From the NCBI GenBank assembly GCA_002085035.1, contig MZGM01000141.1, positions 1-8,105 on the forward strand: 8,105 nt of DNA. Direction: 5' to 3'. Made by a program: the position numbers and the translations under genes. The notes beneath the pieces are model-generated. The model made no database searches and was not told where the DNA came from. It was given only the letters and a program-made list of their open reading frames with translations. Below, in pieces: positions 1 through 5,528 of the stretch (position 1 is its first letter; every line of letters begins with the position of its first letter). Source of the stretch: Candidatus Zhuqueibacterota bacterium 4484_219. Its GTDB lineage: Bacteria > Zhuqueibacterota > JdFR-76 > 4484-219.

Positions 1-367
1 CAAACCATCTGAAGAAAATATAAGCAACCTACGTAGTTTTTTCAGCTCTATTCCCCATGAGGATTTCGTCTTTGTGTGGGAGCCGCGCGGACATTGGCAA
101 CCAGCAGAAATCGCCGTTCTTTGTCAGGAGTTAGACCTGATTCACGGCGTGGATCCATTTCAAGCTGAGCCTGTCTTTGGAAATATTTGCTACTTCCGAC
201 TGCACGGTAAGGGAGGCTACAGGTATCATTACACTGAACAAGATCTTGAAATTCTCTACGAAAAATGCCGCCACAATGAGAAATTGACCTATGTGTTGTT
301 CAACAATGTTAGTATGCTGTCAGATGCTCAACGTTTTCTAAATCTGCTTCAACGGAGGCGGAGGTAA
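1..367 (+). CDS. DUF72 (YecE-like) family protein, 3' part only
   Basis: The reading frame is open from base 2 (codon start 2) to a TAA at 365-367, giving the last 121 residues; the start lies outside the window, so the GTG at 74 is an internal valine and not the true start. The piece carries the C-terminal hallmarks of the DUF72/YecE family as I know it: VWEPRGHW, then a DPF motif (LIHGVDPFQAEP), then YFRLHGKGGYRYHYT, then VLFNNVSM followed by DAQRFLNLL. DUF72 proteins have a TIM-barrel-like fold, usually about 240-300 aa, so roughly half is present. No biochemical role is firmly established for the family and I assign none. It runs in the same direction as the membrane-protein gene at 492, but a 124-bp gap with an inverted-repeat element separates them, so co-transcription is uncertain. 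The protein ends in a run of four arginines. Confidence 0.9.
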   Translation, partial: KPSEENISNLRSFFSSIPHEDFVFVWEPRGHWQPAEIAVLCQELDLIHGVDPFQAEPVFGNICYFRLHGKGGYRYHYTEQDLEILYEKCRHNEKLTYVLFNNVSMLSDAQRFLNLLQRRRR

Positions 368-376
368 GACCCACTT

Positions 377-458
377 CTACAAACATTTTATGCCTACGGC
401 GTCCCCTCCGAATGATCAAATGGAATCTGGAAACCGCAAAGCAGTAAAATGTTTGTAG
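377..458. repeat. 82-bp element with perfect 14-bp terminal inverted repeats
   Basis: CTACAAACATTTTA (377-390) and its exact reverse complement TAAAATGTTTGTAG (445-458) enclose 54 bases. Just inside the left arm, ATGCCTACGGCGT (390-402) can form a small hairpin with a TAC loop. It fills most of the gap between the DUF72 gene and the next gene. From memory it resembles intergenic elements with arms like CTATAAACATTTTG and a CCTACGG core seen in many environmental genomes; that resemblance is unverified. There is no T-run on either side typical of an intrinsic terminator, so I call it a small MITE-like or REP-like repeat rather than a terminator. Confidence 0.6.
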
Positions 459-480
459 TCAATCAACCGTCGCTAAAGAT

Positions 481-485
481 AGGAG
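481..485 (+). promoter_or_regulatory. Shine-Dalgarno site deciding the start at 492
   Basis: AGGAG lies 6 bases before the ATG at 492, a near-ideal spacing. It supports that ATG as the start of the membrane-protein gene. Confidence 0.75.
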
Positions 486-491
486 AAAAAT

Positions 492-1253
492 ATGCCTGAC
501 ACCTTTGCAATAACCGTCGTATTTATCATACTGTGCACAATTTTAGGAGCTTTTTTTAGAAGGCGGAGTCGAGACAGATGTCTACTTGATTTTTCCAATG
601 ACTTAGTAAATTTAGAACGAAAAGACGGAAAAATAATCTGGGGAAAATTACGGGTGGAAAACACTGGCCTGGAATTAGTGTACAATTCACCCTATTTAGA
701 CAAGAAAGATGGTCATATCGAAACCAGCTACATTCTCTACAAAAATGAGTATCCTAACATTCAGTGTCTTGTGCGATATCTTGATGAATTAACACCAGAG
801 GGTAAAAAATCACGACAGACAACATTAGAAAAGACATACCATCCCAATACTATGCGCCGAATGAAACGCAAGGTAAGAAATTTCTTTGCTACAGTAAGGG
901 ACTCGGTGATGGAGTTTTTAAATCTATTCTTAGGTCGTCTGAAAACGGCTACTCCCGCAAGAGCTGTTCTGTCGACTCAGGACAAGTACATTTCTCAAAT
1001 AAAGCAACAGTTATTGGGAACTCTGGGGACTTCATTTGAACCGCTTCTGGAAAAACATCTGGGCAAAAGGGTAATTTTGGAAATGACCAGAGAAAAAGGG
1101 ATTGTTGAATACAGTGGAATTTTGAAAGATTACACCTCGGAGTTTCTGGAAGTCATGGATGTTGAATATCGGTACCCCCCAGAGGAAAGTTCCAGAAAAG
1201 CCGATCTGGTTGTCCCTCGCAGTATCGGCACCATTCGACATTTAGGAGAATGA
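492..1253 (+). CDS. Unrecognised single-pass membrane-anchored protein
   Basis: I do not recognise this 253-aa protein. The ATG has an AGGAG site 6 bases upstream and the frame ends with TGA. Residues 5-22 (AITVVFIILCTILGAFF region) form one hydrophobic membrane segment, followed at once by FRRRSRDR. By the positive-inside rule the rest of the protein is then cytoplasmic. Residues about 37-98 look beta-rich (DGKIIWGKLRVENTGLELVY). Residues 118-150 are strongly basic and then amphipathic helical (MRRMKRKVRNFF onward). Residues about 187-248 are again beta-rich, with GKRVILEM, then VEYSGILKDYTSEFLEVMDVEY. That second stretch resembles the pattern of a small Sm-like or PRC-like barrel (strand, turn with G, strand G-x-L, strand), which is inference from pattern only. 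It converges on the radical SAM gene with a 28-bp gap. No function is assigned. Confidence 0.85.
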   Translation: MPDTFAITVVFIILCTILGAFFRRRSRDRCLLDFSNDLVNLERKDGKIIWGKLRVENTGLELVYNSPYLDKKDGHIETSYILYKNEYPNIQCLVRYLDELTPEGKKSRQTTLEKTYHPNTMRRMKRKVRNFFATVRDSVMEFLNLFLGRLKTATPARAVLSTQDKYISQIKQQLLGTLGTSFEPLLEKHLGKRVILEMTREKGIVEYSGILKDYTSEFLEVMDVEYRYPPEESSRKADLVVPRSIGTIRHLGE

Positions 1254-1281
1254 GGAGATAATTGGTGAAGTGAATAAGTAA

Positions 1282-2772
1282 CTACTTCAATTTTAGCAAT
1301 TGGTTGATTCCACGATTAATAGATTGTGCCAGGGCCGAATCATTTGCCAGATTGATTCCCAAATCAACAGCCTGGTTCAAGATACGTGATAAGAATCGCA
1401 ATTGTTCGATCAGTCGAAATTTCTCTGTCCCTTGATTTATGGCATAAACTGAATTGTTAGTGAGTAGCAAATCAGCATCCTCTGGCATTTCTTCAAGCTG
1501 GAGTGCACGTTCCCATTCTCTGGTACCGGGAATCGGTGAAAATTCCGATAGTCGTATTTTGATCCCCAGGCGGTGCACTGCAAGCATGCTTTCTACCATC
1601 TCTTCCAGAAGTTGTCCTGGCAAACCAACTAATACATAGGCTTCGATTCGCTTACGCTGAAATCCTACTTGTTCCAAATTTTCAGTTGCCATTCTCAGAT
1701 CATCAGGGGTGACTTTGCTGTTCATGTCTTGCAAACGTTGAGGATTAGCGGTTTCGAAGCTCAAATGAATAGTTTTAACCCCTGCCCGGAACATTTTATC
1801 CGCCAATTCCACATCAATCTCGCGAGCATGCAAGCCATTGGGGGTATGAAAATTTGCCCTGATTTTGCGAGAAATAATCCCTTCCAAAATTGGGATAATA
1901 TGCTTGTGTTTGCGTAGCAGAAGCGCATCATCATAAAAGGCAAAATTTCGCACTCCATGATGGCGATAGTAATATTCGATTTCATCTACGACTTTCTCTG
2001 GAGAACGGCGACGATAACCTTTTGCCACCAGGAATGAGGCACAAAAACTACATCGATAGGGACAACCTCGTGAGGTGAGAATTGGCATTGTTACCAGTTG
2101 GGGGTAAAGATCATAGGCTGCATTTGGTCTGGCATCAAGACCATCGGCGATCTTGGGTAATGGCACATCGGGAATGAATTGGCGCAATACCTGAAAAATT
2201 GACACCTCACCTTCGCCGCTGACTACTACATCTGGCTGAACCACTCGCTCGGCATGCTCAGGACAAAGCGTAGCATAGATTCCGCCCAGAATTATCGGCA
2301 CTCCCGGGAATATGCTTCGCAATAACTGCACCATATCCCTCGCTGCGGGATACCAATAGGTCATAACCGAAGTTACCAAAATAGCATCTGGCTGGGGCAT
2401 TTGTCGCAATTTTCGTTGCACCAGCTCCACTGGCCAACCATATCGTCCGTATTGACGCGGTATATGACGCAATGGAAAAGGCTTTGGTATTACCTCCCGA
2501 TAGAATTTTCCAGTATGAAATCGTTTTTGCTTCTGATAACGCGGCCCCACAAATGCTAAATATTCGGGATCAAAGCGATCCAAACAATCTAACAAAATAA
2601 CCTCAAACCCATACTGCCGCAACAAGCTGGCCAGATAGAGCAAACCCAGCGGTTTAATCCAGAAATCATAGGCTGCAAAATCATAAATCCAGGGGTTAAC
2701 CAAAAGAATCCGATGTTTGTGAGTATGAAAGTCAAAAGAAAATTTGGAAAATTTTAAAGGCTGGAAATTCAT
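1282..2772 (-). CDS. B12-binding-domain radical SAM protein
   Basis: The 496-aa protein has the two-part architecture of B12-binding radical SAM enzymes. Residues about 20-200 form a Rossmann-like cobalamin-binding-type domain (HRILLVNPWIYDFAAYDFWIKPLGLLYLASLL at 20-51; ILGGIYATLCPEH; VVVSGEGE at 182-189). A radical SAM core follows, with the Cx3Cx2C cluster ligands C237, C241 and C244 in SRGCPYRCSFCASF. These bind the 4Fe-4S cluster that cleaves S-adenosylmethionine. FYDDALLL (279-286), SFETANP (338-344) and YVLVGLPGQ (379-387) are further core strands. I see no DxHxxG, so base-off cobalamin binding is doubtful. The substrate is unknown; family members methylate or rearrange unreactive carbons, often in lipid or natural-product pathways. 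The ATG at 2772 is the only sensible start because the first Rossmann strand begins 20 residues in, yet it lacks a Shine-Dalgarno site. It lies 73 bp downstream of the AsnRS gene and may share its transcript. Confidence 0.9.
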   Translation of the reverse strand: MNFQPLKFSKFSFDFHTHKHRILLVNPWIYDFAAYDFWIKPLGLLYLASLLRQYGFEVILLDCLDRFDPEYLAFVGPRYQKQKRFHTGKFYREVIPKPFPLRHIPRQYGRYGWPVELVQRKLRQMPQPDAILVTSVMTYWYPAARDMVQLLRSIFPGVPIILGGIYATLCPEHAERVVQPDVVVSGEGEVSIFQVLRQFIPDVPLPKIADGLDARPNAAYDLYPQLVTMPILTSRGCPYRCSFCASFLVAKGYRRRSPEKVVDEIEYYYRHHGVRNFAFYDDALLLRKHKHIIPILEGIISRKIRANFHTPNGLHAREIDVELADKMFRAGVKTIHLSFETANPQRLQDMNSKVTPDDLRMATENLEQVGFQRKRIEAYVLVGLPGQLLEEMVESMLAVHRLGIKIRLSEFSPIPGTREWERALQLEEMPEDADLLLTNNSVYAINQGTEKFRLIEQLRFLSRILNQAVDLGINLANDSALAQSINRGINQLLKLK

Positions 2773-2845
2773 AGGAGGCTTTTTCGTCTTTCAACTCTTC
2801 CACTGTTGTATTCTTCAAGCCTGCTCCCGTTACAAGGATGTTGCG

Positions 2846-3979
2846 TTAGGGATAGATACGATACATTAATCGGGGAAAGGGGATAGTTTCGCGGACGTGC
2901 TTCAGTCCACAAATCCAGGCTACAGTGCGCTCAACGCCTAAGCCGAAACCAGCATGTGGCACAGTACCATAACGGCGCAAATCCAAATACCACTCGAAGG
3001 CTTCTTGGGGCAAATTGTGCTTAGCGATCTTTTGTTCAAGAATTTCCAAATCGTCCTCACGCTGACCACCACCGATAATTTCCCCATACCCCTCCGGAGC
3101 TAACATATCCACACAGAGGGCTTTTTCGGGTTCATGCGGATCATTCTTCATGTAAAATGCCTTTACCTCCGCTGGATAGCGATGTACCATAACTGGGCGA
3201 TCAAAGCTTTCCGAGATAGCGGTTTCATCAGCCCCACCGAAATCGTCACCATATTGAAAATCCAAACCCTTCTCTCGCAAGATAGCAGCAGCCTGGTCAT
3301 AGGAAATACGTGGAAATGGCCGTTGAACCTTCTCCAGCATGGAAGTATCGCGTTCGATGGTGCGCAATTGCTCGCTACGATTCTCCAGTACCCGCTGCAC
3401 AATGTACTCCACAAATTCTTCAGCTAAATCCATAATATCATTTAGATCAGCATAAGCTACCTCTGGTTCTACCATCCAGAATTCGGTGAGGTGACGTCGA
3501 GTTTTAGATTTTTCAGCGCGGAAGGTTGGTCCAAAGCAGTAAACTTTGCCAAATGCCATAGCACCAGCTTCCATGTAGAGCTGCCCACTTTGGGTTAAAT
3601 AGGCTTTGCTCCACAGATGGCGATGATCCATGAGAAAGTCTACCCCGTGCTCCTTGGGCGTAATAGGATAGTCCTTAGCAATTTGTAGAACTTCGATATC
3701 ATTTACCCAAAGCTCAAATCCACCAGGAGCTCGTCTATCAGCATGAACCAACCCATTCACCTTCAATGAAGATTCATAGGTGAGCTCATCGTAGAGCTGA
3801 AAAATTTTCTCATTCACATCCTTTTTGGACACGACACACTGCAAAATTCCTGTACCATCGCGTAGAAGGAGGAACCAAATTTTACCACTTGAGCGTTTGT
3901 TGTAAAGCCAACCTGAAATAGTTACTTCTTGTCCATCATACCTTCCGATATCTTCAATAAACGGTCGTTCTGTTGGCAT
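2846..3979 (-). CDS. asnS: Asparagine--tRNA ligase with ~55-residue internal deletion
   Basis: This encodes a class IIb AsnRS, which joins asparagine to tRNA-Asn in the cytoplasm. The N-terminal OB-fold anticodon-binding domain is complete (residues 1-105: ISGWLYNKRSSGKIWFLLLRDGTG; RRAPGGFEL at 82-90). Then PITPKEHGVDFLMDHRHLW (105-123) leads into the catalytic domain. Motif 2 is present (FGPTFRAEKSKTRRHLTEFWMVEPE, 149-173, with R154), as are EGYGEIIGG (296-304) and motif 3 (GFGLGVERTVAW, 344-355, R351). The protein is 377 aa; I recall family members of about 430-440 aa. The difference falls at one place: W123-S124-K125 joins HRHLW directly to KAYLTQSGQLY, so the stretch with class II motif 1 (dimer helix and the invariant-proline strand) is missing, in frame. 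Either a real deletion or a sequence error is possible; if real, activity is doubtful. GAGGT lies 9 bases before the ATG. Confidence 0.9.
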   Translation of the reverse strand: MPTERPFIEDIGRYDGQEVTISGWLYNKRSSGKIWFLLLRDGTGILQCVVSKKDVNEKIFQLYDELTYESSLKVNGLVHADRRAPGGFELWVNDIEVLQIAKDYPITPKEHGVDFLMDHRHLWSKAYLTQSGQLYMEAGAMAFGKVYCFGPTFRAEKSKTRRHLTEFWMVEPEVAYADLNDIMDLAEEFVEYIVQRVLENRSEQLRTIERDTSMLEKVQRPFPRISYDQAAAILREKGLDFQYGDDFGGADETAISESFDRPVMVHRYPAEVKAFYMKNDPHEPEKALCVDMLAPEGYGEIIGGGQREDDLEILEQKIAKHNLPQEAFEWYLDLRRYGTVPHAGFGLGVERTVAWICGLKHVRETIPFPRLMYRIYP

Positions 3980-3988
3980 TTTCAGTTT

Positions 3989-3993
3989 ACCTC
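3989..3993 (-). promoter_or_regulatory. Shine-Dalgarno site of the asnS gene
   Basis: Read on the minus strand, GAGGT lies 9 bases before the ATG at 3979. It fixes that start, which is also where the AsnRS OB-fold normally begins. Confidence 0.65.
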
Positions 3994-4025
3994 AATTTTG
4001 GATAGTGTCAGTTGCTGGTTATCAG

Positions 4026-4039
4026 CCTGGCCGGCCAGG
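4026..4039. repeat. Perfect 14-bp GC-rich palindrome upstream of asnS
   Basis: CCTGGCCGGCCAGG is a perfect two-fold palindrome with no spacer, standing out in an AT-rich gap. It lies about 47 bp upstream of the asnS ATG. It could be a protein-binding operator, since it has dyad symmetry without a loop, but no regulator is known here. It might also be the core of a small repeat. No T-run follows it on either strand, so it is not an intrinsic terminator. Confidence 0.5.
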
Positions 4040-4083
4040 GTAGATAGTTGTATCATTATTTGTAACCACTCAAAATAAATTTA

Positions 4084-4133
4084 GACAGGATAAACAGGAT
4101 TAAAACATCTTGTTCATTTTGTGAATCCTGTCA
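4084..4133. repeat. ATCCTGT-type 9-bp-periodic inverted intergenic repeat, copy 1
   Basis: Two 9-bp units in one orientation (GACAGGATA at 4084-4092, AACAGGATT at 4093-4101) face three in the other (ATCTTGTTC, ATTTTGTGA and ATCCTGTCA at 4107-4133). The outer arms GACAGGAT/ATCCTGTC pair exactly over 8 bp, and seven more pairs including two G-U form after a 2-base mismatch. A related degenerate copy lies at 7980-8028. I recall similar repeats (ACAGGATTAACAGGAT...) in the intergenic DNA of many bacteria. No function is known to me. Confidence 0.65.
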
Positions 4134-4152
4134 AAGATATGTCTGATAGTTA

Positions 4153-4192
4153 CAAACAAAAGAGTTACCACAATTCATATCTGTGGTAACTC
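4153..4192 (-). terminator. Rho-independent terminator of the larA-like gene
   Basis: Read on the minus strand, GAGTTACCACA (4192-4182) pairs perfectly with TGTGGTAACTC (4172-4162): an 11-bp stem with a 9-base loop, followed immediately by TTTTGTTTG. The first stem bases GA are the last two bases of the larA-like gene's TGA stop codon (4193-4191), so the hairpin forms at the very end of the coding region. Confidence 0.8.
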
Positions 4193-5411
4193 ACTGTTCA
4201 CCTTTATTGCTCCTCAACCGAAAGAGTTTTTCTCCGGCGTGGGGTATTACCAAAATCCCTTCTTCTTCGCGATTCAAATACTCTTCAATTTCAATAGACC
4301 GGGGATTCCGATAGCCCAAATTCAGTAGCCGGCATCTTTCTTCAGGGATAGCTGTGGCCAAGGTTACCTGCACCCTGGGTTTTTCGATGCCATCTTCAAA
4401 AGTGCCGATTCCACGGACATGAGTTGAATGAGCCAGTACAGCGCGAGGAATATGGCGAAATTTTTCCATCTGCTTGAGGAAATAGTCACGCACATGATAG
4501 CCGATCTCGTCGAGAATCTTCCCGTGGGTATAGGAGATTTCCGAAATGTGCGGTGCGTAAATTACCACCTCTCCCCCATCGGCAACGATTGGCTCGGATT
4601 TGTACATCACCTTGCCAGCAGTCCAGATGTCATCGTACATAGTGGGAGCAATTCCCAAAACCAAATGGTAGGGATGGTCTTTATACTCGATATGCAATTT
4701 TTCCGAAAGATCTGCAGCAGCAGACCAGGCTTCTTCTGGGGAACCAATATACAGTCCAGCGAGCTTTTTATCCTCACCCACCACCAAGCTAAAACAAAGT
4801 TTTGGCAGGTCGATAAACTGTGCCGCTCGATCCACTACTGCTCGGGTGGCAGTCCACTTTCTGCCAATGATTTTCAGGTTGGTGATCACTGCTCCTAACC
4901 AGTGAAAGAAATCAATTATTTCTGCACCGGCGATTCCCGGGAAAAAATATTTGTTGCCCCCAGAAAATCCTACTACTTCATGAGGGAACGTGGGACCAAT
5001 GATGAAAATATGGTCGTAATAACCAGAAATTTCCTCGATCTCATCAGCGCTGATAGTACCAATGGTAGTGAGAGCATCTGGGCGATCCCACTGGTGAGCA
5101 AAAAAATGGACATTTTTGTATTTTGCCTGCCATTCTTGTTTAGTGATCCCCACCCGTGCCAGTAGTTTCTCCTCGCTCAACACCGGATGCGTTCCCAAAG
5201 CCACTAAATAGTCTAATGCCTTTGTCTGATGGCCGATGAGTTCATAGATCAGTTTAAAAAACAAATCTACTGGGGCAGTACGAGTATGATCAGGAATTAT
5301 TGCCAGCACTCTTTTGTTGCGAAGGGGAATTTGAGCTAATGCTCTGGCAGAAAGTTCCCGAATATCTTCTTCAGAAAGCCACCCTTGTTCTAATCCCTTA
5401 CCGATCGGCAT
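4191..5411 (-). CDS. LarA-family nickel-pincer racemase/epimerase homologue
   Basis: This 406-aa protein belongs to the lactate racemase LarA (DUF2088) family, which uses a nickel-pincer nucleotide for hydride-transfer racemisation of 2-hydroxy acids. Every catalytic position I know from Lactobacillus plantarum LarA has a counterpart at matching spacing: D41 and R44 of DHTR (LarA D72, R75), H75 in LGTHP (H108), H144 in FPHEVVGFSGG (H174), K154 in GGNKYFFPG (K184, which anchors the cofactor) and H170 (nickel ligand H200). It is probably active, but the substrate may not be lactate, because the family includes other 2-hydroxy-acid racemases. The cofactor-making genes larB, larC and larE are not in the window. 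The frame extends upstream to a TTG at 5507, but I chose the ATG at 5411: it has AAGGGA 7 bases before it, and MPIGKG matches the usual family start. It has its own terminator and a possible promoter. Confidence 0.88.
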   Translation of the reverse strand: MPIGKGLEQGWLSEEDIRELSARALAQIPLRNKRVLAIIPDHTRTAPVDLFFKLIYELIGHQTKALDYLVALGTHPVLSEEKLLARVGITKQEWQAKYKNVHFFAHQWDRPDALTTIGTISADEIEEISGYYDHIFIIGPTFPHEVVGFSGGNKYFFPGIAGAEIIDFFHWLGAVITNLKIIGRKWTATRAVVDRAAQFIDLPKLCFSLVVGEDKKLAGLYIGSPEEAWSAAADLSEKLHIEYKDHPYHLVLGIAPTMYDDIWTAGKVMYKSEPIVADGGEVVIYAPHISEISYTHGKILDEIGYHVRDYFLKQMEKFRHIPRAVLAHSTHVRGIGTFEDGIEKPRVQVTLATAIPEERCRLLNLGYRNPRSIEIEEYLNREEEGILVIPHAGEKLFRLRSNKGEQ

Positions 5412-5418
5412 AATAGTT

Positions 5419-5424
5419 TCCCTT
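5419..5424 (-). promoter_or_regulatory. Weak Shine-Dalgarno site choosing the larA-like start
   Basis: On the minus strand AAGGGA ends 7 bases before the ATG at 5411. This favours the ATG over the in-frame TTG at 5507, whose added 32 residues look like translated intergenic DNA. Confidence 0.5.
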
Positions 5425-5431
5425 TTTACAA

Positions 5432-5461
5432 ATTGTACACTAAAATTAAGATATTTGTTAG
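5432..5461 (-). promoter_or_regulatory. Candidate sigma70-type promoter for the larA-like gene
   Basis: On the minus strand CTAACA (5461-5456) and TACAAT (5437-5432) are separated by 18 bases, in an AT-rich stretch 21 bp before the ATG at 5411. The -10 matches TATAAT at 5 of 6 positions and the -35 matches TTGACA at 4 of 6. The match alone is modest and the host's promoter consensus is unknown. Confidence 0.3.
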
Positions 5462-5528
5462 CAGAATAAAAACCTTTAGACCACTTTTTGTCAAAAAAGG
5501 AGCTCAATAGTTACAACGACGAAATTAC

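Noticed and set aside
453..481. TTGTAG and AAGATA as a promoter for the 253-aa protein gene
   Set aside because: The -10 match is poor and overlaps the Shine-Dalgarno site, leaving no room for a normal transcript start.
1266..1294. Hairpin TGAAGT/ACTTCA plus ATTTT as a terminator between the convergent genes
   Set aside because: Only a 6-bp AT-rich stem with a 12-base loop, partly inside the radical SAM gene; too weak to call.
4428..4898. 156-codon open frame on the + strand opposite the larA-like gene
   Set aside because: It lies wholly antisense to a gene with a conserved active site, has no family-like sequence, and is explained as a shadow frame.
5484..5502. CTTTTT/AAAAAG inverted repeat after pdxB as a terminator
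   Set aside because: The stem is all A-T apart from one pair and no T-run follows on the minus strand.
5412..5507. 32-residue N-terminal extension of the larA-like protein from a TTG
   Set aside because: It is AT-rich intergenic-looking sequence without a ribosome site at a good distance; the ATG at 5411 has one and fits the family start.
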